From positions 496,001 through 560,000 of the forward strand of contig CAWAUR010000013.1 in NCBI GenBank assembly GCA_963785255.1: a stretch of DNA of 64,000 nucleotides, written 5' to 3'. The DNA comes from Bog-159 sp963785255 (GTDB lineage: Bacteria; Acidobacteriota; Terriglobia; Bryobacterales; Bryobacteraceae). A program made the translations under genes and the position numbers. The notes below the pieces were generated by a model. The model had not been told where the DNA came from. It saw only the letters and a list, made by a program, of their open reading frames with translations, and made no database searches. Below, in pieces: positions 25,475 through 34,486 of this stretch (within the stretch, counting starts at the first letter, position 1; every line of letters starts with the position of its first letter).

Positions 25475-26404
25475 ATGGACAATAACACAGTTTTGGTGTT
25501 GACAGACCCTACAGACGCGCTGCTGGGCATGCTGGAAGTCCTGCCCGATACGGTTCGCATTGCGGCGGGAAATCGCGTGGAGGCGTTCACGGATGCCGCC
25601 CCGGAAGCCGACGTAATTCTGAATTGGACGGGCAGCCGCGATCTGTTGCGGCAGGTGTGGCGCATGGCGCCGCGCGTGCGATGGATTCACTCGCGCTCGG
25701 CGGGCCTCGACGAGCTGCTGTTCCCGGAACTGACCGAGAGCGCCGTAATACTTACTAACGCGCGCGGAGTCTTCAGCGAGATACTGGGTGAGTTTGTAAT
25801 CGCGGCGGTTTTGTTTTTCGCCAAGGGTTTGCGGCGCATGGTGCGCAGCCAGGAAGCTGGTGTGTGGGATCAGTTCGATACGGTGGAAGTGTCCAGCCAG
25901 ACGATGGGGGTGATCGGGATGGGCGATATCGGCAAAGCCGCCGCGCGCAGGGCGGAGGCGATGGGTATGCGGGTGACCGGACTGCGCCGCGCGGACGGGC
26001 CGGAGCGCAAGCGGGAATTGTTGGCGCAGTCGGACTACCTGGTGCTCAGCGCGCCGCTGACGCCCGACACGCGCGGGATTGTGGGTGACGCAGAGTTGCG
26101 CGCCATGAAACCGTCGGCGGTGCTGATCAACGTGGGCCGCGGACCGCTGGTGGATGAAGATGCGCTCATCGCCGCGCTGACTGAGAAGCGCATCGGCGGC
26201 GCCGCGCTGGATGTGTTTAATCAAGAGCCGCTGCCTGGCGGCCATGCGTTCTACAAGTTGGATAACTTGTTGTTATCGGCGCATGCGGCAGATCATACAT
26301 CCGATTGGCAGCAGCGGGCGATGCAGTTATTTCTGGATAACTTCGAGCGGTATAGGAAGGGAGATGCTCTGGTGAATGTAGTCGATAAGCGGCGTGGGTA
26401 CTAA
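25475..26404 (+). CDS. D-isomer-specific 2-hydroxyacid dehydrogenase
   Basis: The protein has 309 residues from ATG 25475. The NAD-binding Rossmann motif is M-G-V-I-G-M-G-D-I-G-K-A-A. Catalytic residues are placed as in the family: Arg in I-N-V-G-R-G-P-L-V-D, Glu in D-V-F-N-Q-E-P-L-P, and His in S-A-H-A-A-D-H. It interconverts a 2-hydroxyacid and a 2-oxoacid with NAD(P). It is not clearly SerA, GyaR or LdhA. The gene is divergent from glpX. Confidence 0.88.
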   Translation: MDNNTVLVLTDPTDALLGMLEVLPDTVRIAAGNRVEAFTDAAPEADVILNWTGSRDLLRQVWRMAPRVRWIHSRSAGLDELLFPELTESAVILTNARGVFSEILGEFVIAAVLFFAKGLRRMVRSQEAGVWDQFDTVEVSSQTMGVIGMGDIGKAAARRAEAMGMRVTGLRRADGPERKRELLAQSDYLVLSAPLTPDTRGIVGDAELRAMKPSAVLINVGRGPLVDEDALIAALTEKRIGGAALDVFNQEPLPGGHAFYKLDNLLLSAHAADHTSDWQQRAMQLFLDNFERYRKGDALVNVVDKRRGY

Positions 26405-26430
26405 GTTAGCCTGGAAAGGGATTTCAGGAT

Positions 26431-26991
26431 ATGACTGAGAATAACGAGTTTGGCCCTGACGACCTGATGGCGCTCGTCGAGTGCGCCGCGCAGGGCCTTA
26501 ATTAAGGAAGAGACCAGCGCTTGCGACAGGCTGAACAGGGGCGCGGCTGGCCGCCTAGCCGGCACGGACTGGCGGGACTGCGTCGCAACACTAACGAGCG
26601 ATATTATCAGTTTGTCATCTGGAGCGCGCTGATGCGTTCGCCTTTGTTCCGTTGGCGCGCCGCGACGGAACGCGACGAGCGCGACATGGTGTTCTTTGAC
26701 GATGCGGACAAGCCCGTTGGCTATGGCGAGATTGAGGGGTGGTGGTCGAGCGACGGCGAAAAGGAAATCCACGGGATACAACACGACCTGACGGTCAAGC
26801 TCGGGATACTCCGGATCCCCAGTGTCATGTTGATTCTGACCAGCCATGGCAGGGACGCGGCGGAGGGCAACATCCACTGGTTGGCCGAACGACTCGGCGT
26901 CGCTCCCGCGGCGCTGTGCAAAGCAGTTAATCCGCGAAGGCATGACCTGCGCGTATTTCTTCTGATCCGACTCGCGCCGTCCGGGAATTGA
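26431..26991 (+). pseudogene. Hypothetical protein gene with an internal stop
   Basis: ATG 26431 (after AAAGGG) opens MTENNEFGPDDLMALVECAAQ and hits TAA at 26503. The same frame reopens at once and runs to 26991 with clear protein character (NTNERYYQFVIWSALMRS, then VMLILTSHGRD). Between 26490 and 26520 the next frame reads ALIKEETSA, so two compensating small indels would restore one continuous protein. A TTG at 26521 behind AGGAAGAG could start a shorter product of 156 residues. No family recognised. Confidence 0.5.
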
Positions 26992-27015
26992 CGATTCTCC
27001 AGCGTAGGCTACTAT
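26988..27015 (+). promoter_or_regulatory. Sigma70-like promoter giving a leaderless mRNA
   Basis: TTGACG (26988-26993), a 16-base spacer and TACTAT (27010-27015). Transcription should begin about 7 bases after the -10 box, at or next to the A of ATG 27022. No ribosome-binding site lies between. Confidence 0.6.
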
Positions 27016-27021
27016 AGCTGC

Positions 27022-27780
27022 ATGGCCAAATATGTTCGATTCCGGAAAAATCCCGTCACGTCGTACGGCATCCTGGATGGCGAAATCATCCGCGAAGTCC
27101 GCGGGGATCTGTTTGGCGCGCATGCGGAAACTGGGATGACTCACCCGCTCGCCGAGGTGAAGCTGCTGTATCCCTGCGAGCCGTCGAAAATCCTGGCCGT
27201 GGGCCGCAATTACAAGAGTCACTTAGGCGACCGCCAGGCGCCGGACCGTCCGGAGATGTTCTACAAGCCCGTAAGTGCGCTGCAGAACCCCGGAGATCCG
27301 ATCGGCATTCCCGAGGACGCCGCGAATGTGCACTTCGAGGGCGAACTCGTCATTGTGATCGGGCGGCGCGCGGCGCGCGCGCCGGTGGAGGAGGCCCGCG
27401 CCGCAATTTTCGGCGTCACTTGCGGCAACGATGTGAGCGAGCGGGATTGGCAGAATGGACCGCACAAAGATCTGCAATGGTGGCGCGCCAAGGGCGCCGA
27501 CACGTTCGCACCGCTAGGCCCCGCCATCGTTACTGGCCTGGACTACGGGAATTTAATGCTGGAAACGCGACTAAACGAAGAGGTTGTGCAACGCCAATCC
27601 ACCGCCGATCTGACCTTCGACGGTCCGGCGATTGTAAGTTGGGTAAGCCGATGGGTTACACTTCTTCCGGGCGATGTAATTTATACTGGTACGCCTGGAA
27701 ACACTCGGCCCATGAAGGCAGGCGACGTGGTGGAAGTCGAGATCGAGGGCATCGGCGTGCTGCGCAACCCAGTGGCATAG
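27022..27780 (+). CDS. Fumarylacetoacetate hydrolase-family protein
   Basis: The protein has 252 residues with the FAH fold. The N-terminal lid domain leads into K-I-L-A-V-G-R-N-Y-K-S-H and the metal-binding acidic residues in N-V-H-F-E-G-E-L-V-I-V-I-G and G-N-D-V-S-E-R-D-W-Q. The C-terminus shows the family's L-L-P-G-D-V-I-Y-T-G-T-P-G motif. Members hydrolyse or isomerise acylpyruvates or decarboxylate oxaloacetate; the precise substrate is not decidable. It is expressed from the leaderless-type promoter just upstream. Confidence 0.9.
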   Translation: MAKYVRFRKNPVTSYGILDGEIIREVRGDLFGAHAETGMTHPLAEVKLLYPCEPSKILAVGRNYKSHLGDRQAPDRPEMFYKPVSALQNPGDPIGIPEDAANVHFEGELVIVIGRRAARAPVEEARAAIFGVTCGNDVSERDWQNGPHKDLQWWRAKGADTFAPLGPAIVTGLDYGNLMLETRLNEEVVQRQSTADLTFDGPAIVSWVSRWVTLLPGDVIYTGTPGNTRPMKAGDVVEVEIEGIGVLRNPVA

Positions 27781-27862
27781 TTTGTGGGGGTCTGTTGCAA
27801 ATCGCTTCGCCACCCTGTCCGTTCCCCAATCTGTCGTCGTTCCTGGACTTCTAGATCCTATT

Positions 27863-27974
27863 ACCGTTTTGGATTTCCGGGCTGTGGAAACCGCTCCCAG
27901 ACGGTCGCGGCTCAGTAAACCCCGCGGGGTCACGATGGTCCATCGCTGAGCCGCGACCGTTAGGGAACGGTTTC
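27863..27974. repeat. Dispersed palindromic repeat family A, copy 4
   Basis: Arms GAAACCGCTCCCAGACGGTC(GCGGCTCAG) at 27887-27915 and the complementary stretch at 27946-27974 pair over 29 positions with a few mismatches around the CTCCC box. The 5' flank CCGTTTTGGATTTCCGGGCTG resembles that of copy 1. It fills most of the 27781-28053 gap. Confidence 0.8.
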
Positions 27975-28053
27975 CTCGACACGGTCAATAAGCACCCGAT
28001 TAGCCGGTCCCACAAATTGGCTGCTGAGGCATAAGATGTAAGGGGAGGCCCCC

Positions 28054-29550
28054 TTGCCCTACAACTTCACCAGACGTCATTTTTTCTTCGGATCGCTTTT
28101 GGCGTCCGCCGTTCCGCTGCGTGGTTATGGCAGCGTGCCGTCCCTTAAGAAGCTCGGGTACAAATCGCCCAACGAGAAGCTGAATATCGCGTCGATCGGT
28201 GCGGGCGGAAAAGCGTATTCCGATATTCGAGGATGCGCTGCGGAAAACATCGTCGCGTTGTGCGATGTCGACGATCTGCGCGCCACGCGCATGTTCAACC
28301 GGTATCCCAAGGTTCCCAAGTACAAAGATTTCCGCAAGATGCTCGACGAGCAGGCCAATTCGATAGATGCCGTCATCATCGCCATCCCCGATTTTATGCA
28401 TGCGACCGCCGCGATGTGGTGCATGGAGCGCGGTAAACACGTTTATGTGCAGAAGCCGCTGACCCGCACCGTTTGGGAGGCGCGGCAACTGCTGGATGCC
28501 GCACGCAAATATAACGTCGCCACCCAAATGGGAAATCAGGGGTACTCCAATGAAGGCACGCGCCAGGCGGCCGAAATGATCTGGTCCGGCCAGATCGGGC
28601 AGGTTTCCGAAGTGCATGCGTGGACCGACCGCCCCATCTGGCCGCAAGGCTTGAAAGAGATCCCGCCGGCGGAGCCGGTGCCAACCACGCTCGATTGGGA
28701 TCTCTGGCTGGGCATTGCCGAAACTCGCCCGTACACCTCCGGAGGACCGACTTACAAATCGCCTTTGATGGGCCATTTCTATCAACCGGGAAACTGGCGC
28801 GGCTTTTACGATTTCGGCTGCGGCGCGCTGGGCGATATGGCGTGCCATATTCTGGGCGCGCCCAACGTGGCGCTGCAATTGGGCGCTCCGGCGAGCGTAG
28901 AGTGCGTCCAGATCGATGGTTCGAGCAACTTCATGTTCCCCGAGAAATCGGTGATCCGCTACGATTTCCCGGCCCGCGGCGACATGCCGGCGGTGAAGGT
29001 GTTCTGGCACGACGGACTCAAGGAGACGCCACAGTTTACTGGCGTACCAGACGGCGAACTGCTGGGCGATCTGCCCGAGATTCCCACGCCGCGCAATTGG
29101 GATGAAGATCCGCCATACAAAGGGTTCATCGGCGACGTATTCGATTACGACAAATTCCAGACCGTGAAGAATGACCCCCACGCGCGAAAGCCCACTCCGG
29201 ATGGCAGCCTGTTCATCGGCGACAAGGGCATGCTCACCACCGGAACCTATGGCGAGGATACGCGTTTGGTGCCGATGGAAAAAATGAAAGGATACCAGTT
29301 CCCGCAGCCCTCGCTGACGCGTTCGCCCGGTCACTATCGCGACTGGATCAGGGCCTGCAAAGGCGGAGACCCGGCCTGCTCGAATTTCGAAGTGGCGGTT
29401 CCTTTTGTCGAATGGATGCTGCTGGGCACGATTGCCTTGCGCTTCCCTGGCAAACTCGAATGGGACGCGGAAAAGGGACAATTCTCCAACAATAGCGACG
29501 CGAACCGGTATCTTACGCCGACCTTCCGCAAGGGCTGGTCATTTACTTAG
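28054..29550 (+). CDS. Tat-exported Gfo/Idh/MocA-family oxidoreductase
   Basis: The protein has 498 residues, starting at TTG 28054 seven bases after AGGGGAGG. A twin-arginine signal (F-T-R-R-H-F-F-F-G-S-L-L-A-S) marks folded, cofactor-loaded export. The Rossmann region reads L-N-I-A-S-I-G-A-G-G-K, and the family's E-K-P motif appears as V-Q-K-P-L-T. A long insert with many aromatic residues (residues about 195-265) is typical of the exported Solibacter/Planctomycete group. It probably oxidises or reduces a sugar or cyclitol with NAD(P) in the periplasm. Confidence 0.85.
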   Translation: MPYNFTRRHFFFGSLLASAVPLRGYGSVPSLKKLGYKSPNEKLNIASIGAGGKAYSDIRGCAAENIVALCDVDDLRATRMFNRYPKVPKYKDFRKMLDEQANSIDAVIIAIPDFMHATAAMWCMERGKHVYVQKPLTRTVWEARQLLDAARKYNVATQMGNQGYSNEGTRQAAEMIWSGQIGQVSEVHAWTDRPIWPQGLKEIPPAEPVPTTLDWDLWLGIAETRPYTSGGPTYKSPLMGHFYQPGNWRGFYDFGCGALGDMACHILGAPNVALQLGAPASVECVQIDGSSNFMFPEKSVIRYDFPARGDMPAVKVFWHDGLKETPQFTGVPDGELLGDLPEIPTPRNWDEDPPYKGFIGDVFDYDKFQTVKNDPHARKPTPDGSLFIGDKGMLTTGTYGEDTRLVPMEKMKGYQFPQPSLTRSPGHYRDWIRACKGGDPACSNFEVAVPFVEWMLLGTIALRFPGKLEWDAEKGQFSNNSDANRYLTPTFRKGWSFT

Positions 29551-29832
29551 GGCTGGTTTCGCAACAGATCGCAGGGGCAGTATAAATAACCCGCTGCAGA
29601 CCGCGCCCTGGGCTGGTGCGCCTGCGTGCATTCCGATTTCTAACGCTTTCCTCCATCTTCTTGTCGTTCTTTTCCGGTTTCGACGACAGAACGTCGGTCG
29701 CGGTACCGCGCTAGATCAAATCCTTGGCATTCGCAATGAATAACTCATCGAAGCCAGCAATCGTTCCGCCAGCGTGAGGTTTTTGGCGTACCCCGGTGCG
29801 CCCCGCCCGCTTCGCTACAATGGGTGTTCCGC

Positions 29833-30471
29833 ATGCAAAAACGCAGCCTGTTTGTCACCTTCGAAGGCATGGACGGTTCGGGAAAAACCACGCAGATGCG
29901 TCTGTTGGCCGAACACTTGCGCGCGCACGGCCGCGAGGTGCTCGAGACGGCCGAACCCGGCGGCACGCGCATTGGCCGGGAGATCCGCCGCATTCTGCTC
30001 GACTCGGCGAACCAGGAATTGGGTCCCACCGCCGAGATGCTCTTATATTTCGCCTGCCGCGCGCAGAACGTGGCAGAGTGGATCACGCCCGCACTGGCCG
30101 CCGGCGCGATCGTGCTATCCGACCGCTTCACCGATTCGACGCTGGTGTATCAAGGTTGCGGGCGCGGGCTCGGGGCGGAGGCCGTGATGACGCTCGATCG
30201 TATCGCCTGCCGCGGTTTGGTTCCGGATCTGACTTTGCTGATCGATATCGACGCGGAGACCAGCCTGAAGCGGGCGCACGCGCGCAACGCCAAGACGCGC
30301 CACAGCGAGACCCGCATGGACGAGCAGTCACTCGAATTTCACCGCCGCGTCTATGAAGCGTATCATGCGCTGGCCGCGCGCGAGCCGCAACGCGTCCGCA
30401 TCATCGACGGCCGCGCTACCGTGGACGCCATCGCGGACGAAATCCGAAAAGTTGTGGAACCCTATGTTTGA
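29833..30471 (+). CDS. tmk: Thymidylate kinase
   Basis: The protein has 212 residues from ATG 29833 (MQKRSLFVTFEG); GTG 29824 is an alternative. The P-loop is F-E-G-M-D-G-S-G-K-T-T; the dTMP-binding A-E-P-G-G-T motif and the D-R-F-T-D-S-T-L-V-Y-Q-G signature are present. It phosphorylates dTMP to dTDP. A TACAAT hexamer (29816-29821) ends only a few bases upstream, so the leader is very short. It overlaps holB by 8 bases. The preceding gap 29551-29823 holds nothing else that I can identify. Confidence 0.95.
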   Translation: MQKRSLFVTFEGMDGSGKTTQMRLLAEHLRAHGREVLETAEPGGTRIGREIRRILLDSANQELGPTAEMLLYFACRAQNVAEWITPALAAGAIVLSDRFTDSTLVYQGCGRGLGAEAVMTLDRIACRGLVPDLTLLIDIDAETSLKRAHARNAKTRHSETRMDEQSLEFHRRVYEAYHALAAREPQRVRIIDGRATVDAIADEIRKVVEPYV

Positions 30472-31483
30472 CCGTTTTTGGGGCAACCAGCATGTGACGG
30501 CGGCGCTGGAGCAGATGATCGCGCGCGACCGTCTGGCGCAAACGCTGCTGTTCGCGGGACCCGAAGGCGTGGGCAAAGCCACGCTGGCGCGCAGGCTGGC
30601 CGCGCGCCTCGTGGGCCACCAAGAACAGATCGAACGCGACGATCTTAGCCTGCCCGAGAATATCGAAATTGTCGCGGTGCGCGAGCGTTGGGCGCCGGAC
30701 AAGCGCAATCAGGATCCACTGCTGTTCGCTTCCTATGCGGATTTCGTGACGTTTCCGCCGGATGGGCCGCTGCGGCAAATCTCCATCGATCAAACGCGGC
30801 TGCTGCGCGAGTGGGCCAAGCTTGCGCCGAATTATGGCAGCCGCCGCGTGTTCCTGATCGATCATGTGGATCGCGCCGGCGAGCATGCCGCCAACGCGCT
30901 GTTGAAGACGCTGGAAGAGCCATCGCCGTACTTGGTCCTGATCATGACGGCGGAGAACGCTTATGATTTGCTGCCGACCATTCGGTCGCGGGCCGTGCCG
31001 TTTCAATTCACGCCGCTTTCGAACAACGAGGTGCTGGAATTTGTTCGGGCGCGCGGGATGGATCATGCGGAGCGGCGCGCGGCATTGAGCGGAGGCAGTC
31101 CGGGGGTGGCTGTGTCGCTCGATTTAGAGGCGTACGATAAGCGCCGGGCGGCCATGTTCACGCTGCTGCGCGTGGCTGCGGGGTTGCTTCCTTTCGACAA
31201 ATGGACGCCCTATTCGGAAGCCATCGGACGCAGCAAGAGCGAGCGGCTCGAGCTGCACTTGAAGGTCCTGTACGATCTGCTGCGCGATGTACTGGTGTTG
31301 CGCGAATCGGGCGGCGCCGTGCGCAACGAGGATCTGCGGGCGGAGTTAGATGCGGTGGCGCGTAAGGTGTCGTTCGCGTGGATACGTAAGGCTGTGAAGC
31401 AGGCGGACGATTTGGCGGATCTGATCAGGCGCAACATTCAGAAGTCCATCGCGTTAGACGCCATGATCGTGGCTTTGAGGTAA
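30464..31483 (+). CDS. holB: DNA polymerase III subunit delta'
   Basis: The protein has 339 residues, beginning MFDRFWGNQHV inside the end of tmk. AAA+ clamp-loader features: Q-T-L-L-F-A-G-P-E-G-V-G-K-A-T (a Walker A with A for T/S after K), the sensor-like F-L-I-D-H-V-D-R and N-A-L-L-K-T-L-E-E-P-S-P signature, then T-I-R-S-R-A-V-P with Arg finger. tmk-holB order is common in bacteria. It loads the sliding clamp as part of the tau/delta/delta' complex. Asp-Glu of Walker B is replaced by I-D-H-V-D, as is usual for delta'. Confidence 0.9.
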   Translation: MFDRFWGNQHVTAALEQMIARDRLAQTLLFAGPEGVGKATLARRLAARLVGHQEQIERDDLSLPENIEIVAVRERWAPDKRNQDPLLFASYADFVTFPPDGPLRQISIDQTRLLREWAKLAPNYGSRRVFLIDHVDRAGEHAANALLKTLEEPSPYLVLIMTAENAYDLLPTIRSRAVPFQFTPLSNNEVLEFVRARGMDHAERRAALSGGSPGVAVSLDLEAYDKRRAAMFTLLRVAAGLLPFDKWTPYSEAIGRSKSERLELHLKVLYDLLRDVLVLRESGGAVRNEDLRAELDAVARKVSFAWIRKAVKQADDLADLIRRNIQKSIALDAMIVALR

Positions 31484-31567
31484 GTGGGGCAGACCATCGT
31501 TTTTTGTGGTCTGCCACGGCTCCCTAGGCGAGCAGAGACGGACGACGAAAAACGATCGTCCGTCCCA
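31484..31567. repeat. Hairpin pair between convergent holB and aroA
   Basis: Two inverted repeats: GGCAGACCA ... TGGTCTGCC around a T6 run, and GACGGACGA ... TCGTCCGTC around AAAAACGA. The outer borders GTGGGGC and GTCCCAC recall repeat family B. It probably doubles as a two-way terminator. Confidence 0.6.
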
Positions 31568-31569
31568 CA

Positions 31570-32850
31570 TTACCGCCCGATCTGTCCGAGCGTGTCGAAA
31601 AACTCCGGGAAGGATATGGACGCAGCCTCCGCGCCCGCGATTGCCGATTCGCCATCCGCGGCCAGCGCCGCAATCGCGAAAGCCATGGCAATCCGATGAT
31701 CGCCGAAAGAATCCAACTCGGCCGCGCGAAAGCGTTGGCGGCCTGGAATGACCATACCGTCGGGCAGTTCCTCTACAGCCACACCCATGCGCCGCAAGTT
31801 CTCGGCCACCGTGGCGATGCGATCCGTCTCCTTGATGCGCAGCTCGCCGGCGTCGCGAATGGTAAGCCCGTCCGCGCTCGCCGCGCCCAAAACAGCCAGC
31901 ACCGGGATCTCGTCGATCAGCGCAGCCGTGATTTCCTTTTCAATGACTCCGCCACGCACGCGCGAGCTCGCCACCACCAATTCACCTGACAATTCGCCAT
32001 GCGCGCTTTCAACGTTATTGATGCGGATAGCCGCGCCCATGCCGACCAAAAAATCGAGCAGCGTGGAACGCGTGGGATTGAGCCCGACGCCACGAATGCT
32101 GAGCAGCGAGCCGGGCAGCAGCAGCGCGGCGACGATAAAGAACGCCGCTGAAGAGAGATCCGACGGTACCGCCAGATCGCGCCCGCTTAGCCTGGGCCGG
32201 CCTGCAAGCGTGATGACCTTGCCTTGCACCCTCAAATCCGCGCCGAATTCGCGCAGCGCTATTTCGGTATGATCGCGCGACCGCACCGGCTCGCGCACTA
32301 TGGTCTCGCCATCCGCATATAATCCCGCAAACAGCACGCAGGTCTTCACTTGTGCGCTGGGCACCGGCAGCGTGTAATCGATCGGATGCAAACGTGCGCC
32401 GTGAATCTCAAGCGGCGGAAATCGCCCATCGCGCGCGGATATCGACGCGCCCATGCGCGAAAGCGGCTCTATGATGCGAGCCATCGGCCGGCGCGAAAGA
32501 GATTCATCGCCGCCGATGCGCGACGTAAACGCCTGCGCCGCCAAAATACCGGACAACATACGGATGGTGGAACCGGAGTTGCCCGCATCCATATCCGCCA
32601 CCGGCGCGCGCAGGCCACCGAGCCCCTGGCCGCGTACAGTCACTTCGGTGCCGTTTTCCTCGATAGGCACGCCGAGCGCGCGCATGGCGCCGAGCGTGGA
32701 ATGGCAATCCGCACCCGTCGAATAATTTCGAATGCGGCTGGGGCCCTCGGCGATAGACGCAATCATGGCATAGCGGTGGGAAATGGATTTGTCACCGGGC
32801 AGGGTAAGGGAGCCTTCCACCGACCGTGCCGGAAGAATTTGCTGAAGCAT
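31570..32850 (-). CDS. aroA: 3-phosphoshikimate 1-carboxyvinyltransferase (EPSP synthase)
   Basis: The protein has 426 residues. Shikimate-3-phosphate and PEP site motifs: L-P-G-D-K-S-I-S-H-R near residue 17, G-N-S-G-S-T-I-R, and the later R-I-K-E-T-D-R-I and D-S-F-G-D-H-R-I-A-M-A. It condenses PEP with shikimate-3-phosphate in aromatic amino acid synthesis. The start is ATG 32850, at the usual distance before the first motif. It is convergent with holB and divergent from the PPK2 pair. Confidence 0.95.
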   Translation of the reverse strand: MLQQILPARSVEGSLTLPGDKSISHRYAMIASIAEGPSRIRNYSTGADCHSTLGAMRALGVPIEENGTEVTVRGQGLGGLRAPVADMDAGNSGSTIRMLSGILAAQAFTSRIGGDESLSRRPMARIIEPLSRMGASISARDGRFPPLEIHGARLHPIDYTLPVPSAQVKTCVLFAGLYADGETIVREPVRSRDHTEIALREFGADLRVQGKVITLAGRPRLSGRDLAVPSDLSSAAFFIVAALLLPGSLLSIRGVGLNPTRSTLLDFLVGMGAAIRINNVESAHGELSGELVVASSRVRGGVIEKEITAALIDEIPVLAVLGAASADGLTIRDAGELRIKETDRIATVAENLRRMGVAVEELPDGMVIPGRQRFRAAELDSFGDHRIAMAFAIAALAADGESAIAGAEAASISFPEFFDTLGQIGR

Positions 32851-32911
32851 CGGGGAATCCTATTTTAACCTAGAGCCGGTTGCTATCATTTCCATCATGG
32901 AGCGTAATTAG

Positions 32912-33640
32912 ATGCTCGAAAAAGTAGATCTGACCCGCGCCATCCCCAAAGAAGAATACAAAACCCGTCTGCCGGCGTTGCAGGCCAGTCTTTACGAGCT
33001 GCAGCTGGCCACGTCGGAAGCAGGCGTGCCCAGCGTCGTGATCTTCGAAGGCTGGGACGCGGCCGGCAAAGGCACGTGCATCAATGTGCTCACCAGCCGG
33101 CTGGAGCCGCGCGCGTTCCGGCTGCACGTGATCCAGGAGCCGCGCACGCACGAATTGCATGTGCCGTGGCTGTACCGTTTCTGGCAGCACATCCCGAACT
33201 ACGGCCAAATGGCGATCCTCGACCGCAGTTGGTATCGCCGCGTGCTCGACGAACGCGTGGAAAAGATCACGCCCAAAAGCGAGTGGCAGAAGGCTTACCG
33301 CGACATCGCGGATTTCGAGCGCACACTGGCCGACGACGGCTATGCCATCGTAAAGTTCTTCTTTCACATCTCGAAGAAGGAACAAACGAAGCGCTTCAAA
33401 AAGCTGGAGAGCCATCCACTCACACGCTGGCAGGTGACCAAGGCGGATTGGAAGCGCCACAAGGATTACGACAAGTATCTGCTGGCGGTGGAAGAGATGC
33501 TGGAGCGCACCGAATCCGAATGGGGGCCATGGACGATTGTGGAAGCTACCGACCGCTACTGGACGCGCATCGCGGTCTTCGAGGCCATCATCCGGGCGCT
33601 CGGCGCGGCGGCCGCCAAACGCGCCGCCAAGAAGGCCTGA
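32912..33640 (+). CDS. PPK2-family polyphosphate kinase, paralogue 1
   Basis: The protein has 242 residues. Walker A is E-G-W-D-A-A-G-K-G-T; the lid/Walker B region reads A-I-L-D-R-S-W-Y-R-R-V-L. A 'KFFFHISKKEQTKRF' segment and 'WTIVEATDRYWTRI' follow as in PPK2. These enzymes transfer phosphate between polyphosphate and nucleotides (ADP/GDP or AMP, by class). It is followed after 13 bases by a second PPK2 gene. The class cannot be set by eye. Confidence 0.88.
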   Translation: MLEKVDLTRAIPKEEYKTRLPALQASLYELQLATSEAGVPSVVIFEGWDAAGKGTCINVLTSRLEPRAFRLHVIQEPRTHELHVPWLYRFWQHIPNYGQMAILDRSWYRRVLDERVEKITPKSEWQKAYRDIADFERTLADDGYAIVKFFFHISKKEQTKRFKKLESHPLTRWQVTKADWKRHKDYDKYLLAVEEMLERTESEWGPWTIVEATDRYWTRIAVFEAIIRALGAAAAKRAAKKA

Positions 33641-33653
33641 CAAAGGTGGAAGC

Positions 33654-34436
33654 ATGCTGAAAGAATTGAATCTCGATCAACACCTTTCGAAAGCGGAATA
33701 CGAACGCGACTTACTGCGTTATCAGGTGCAGTTGCGCGAACTGGCGTGGCAGCTTTACCAGCGCAAGCGATCGCTGGTGGCGGTGTTTGAAGGGCGCGAC
33801 GCCGCGGGCAAGGGCGGGACCATCCGGCGGCTGACCGAGAAGCTCGACGCGCGCGGATACCAGGTATTTCCCATCGCCGCGCCCGATGGCGAAGACAAAA
33901 CGCATCACTATCTCTGGCGATTCTGGCGGCGGCTGCTGCCTCCCGATGAAAAGCAGATTCTGGTCTTCGACCGGAGTTGGTACGGCCGTGTGCTGGTGGA
34001 GCGCGTAGAGGGATTCTGCACGGAGGATGCCTGGAAGCGAGCTTATCGCGAGATCAACGATTTTGAGCGGCAGATGGTGGACCGAGGCGCAGTTGTGGTG
34101 AAGTTCTGGCTGCAGATCAGTCCCGAGGAGCAGTTGAAGCGCTTCGAGAAGCGCCAGAATACGCCTTACAAGCGCTGGAAACTGACACCTGAGGATTGGC
34201 GCAACCGCGAAAAGTGGGGCCGCTACGACGAAGCCGTGGAAGACATGTTGCTGCGCACGAGCACTCTGACCGCGCCGTGGACGGTGGTCGAATCGAACTT
34301 CAAATGGTTCGGGCGCGTGAAGGTGATGAAGACGATTGTGGAGACCGTGAGTAAGACGCTGGGCTATAAGCCTGCAGATCCGGTGGTGCAAGCTCGCGCC
34401 AAGAAACCACGGGCAACCACGGCTAAACACAAATGA
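33654..34436 (+). CDS. PPK2-family polyphosphate kinase, paralogue 2
   Basis: The protein has 260 residues from ATG 33654, with AAGGTGGA upstream. Walker A is E-G-R-D-A-A-G-K-G-G; the lid motif is V-F-D-R-S-W-Y-G-R-V-L. The C-terminal tail (SKTLGYKPADPVVQARAKKP...) is Lys-rich. It differs from paralogue 1 at the first motif (R-D versus W-D), suggesting different substrate preference. The tandem pair may convert AMP/ADP to ATP in series; this is inference. A copy of its 3' end follows at 34487. Confidence 0.88.
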   Translation: MLKELNLDQHLSKAEYERDLLRYQVQLRELAWQLYQRKRSLVAVFEGRDAAGKGGTIRRLTEKLDARGYQVFPIAAPDGEDKTHHYLWRFWRRLLPPDEKQILVFDRSWYGRVLVERVEGFCTEDAWKRAYREINDFERQMVDRGAVVVKFWLQISPEEQLKRFEKRQNTPYKRWKLTPEDWRNREKWGRYDEAVEDMLLRTSTLTAPWTVVESNFKWFGRVKVMKTIVETVSKTLGYKPADPVVQARAKKPRATTAKHK

Positions 34437-34486
34437 CAGCGGATGGCGGCGTACTCGCCGTGAATTGACAAAAAGGGCACAACGAG

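Noticed and set aside
25460..26245. Upstream extension of the glpX frame
   Set aside because: It overlaps the dehydrogenase on the other strand; the family start MFDLSLEVLR with GAGGAG is at 25459.
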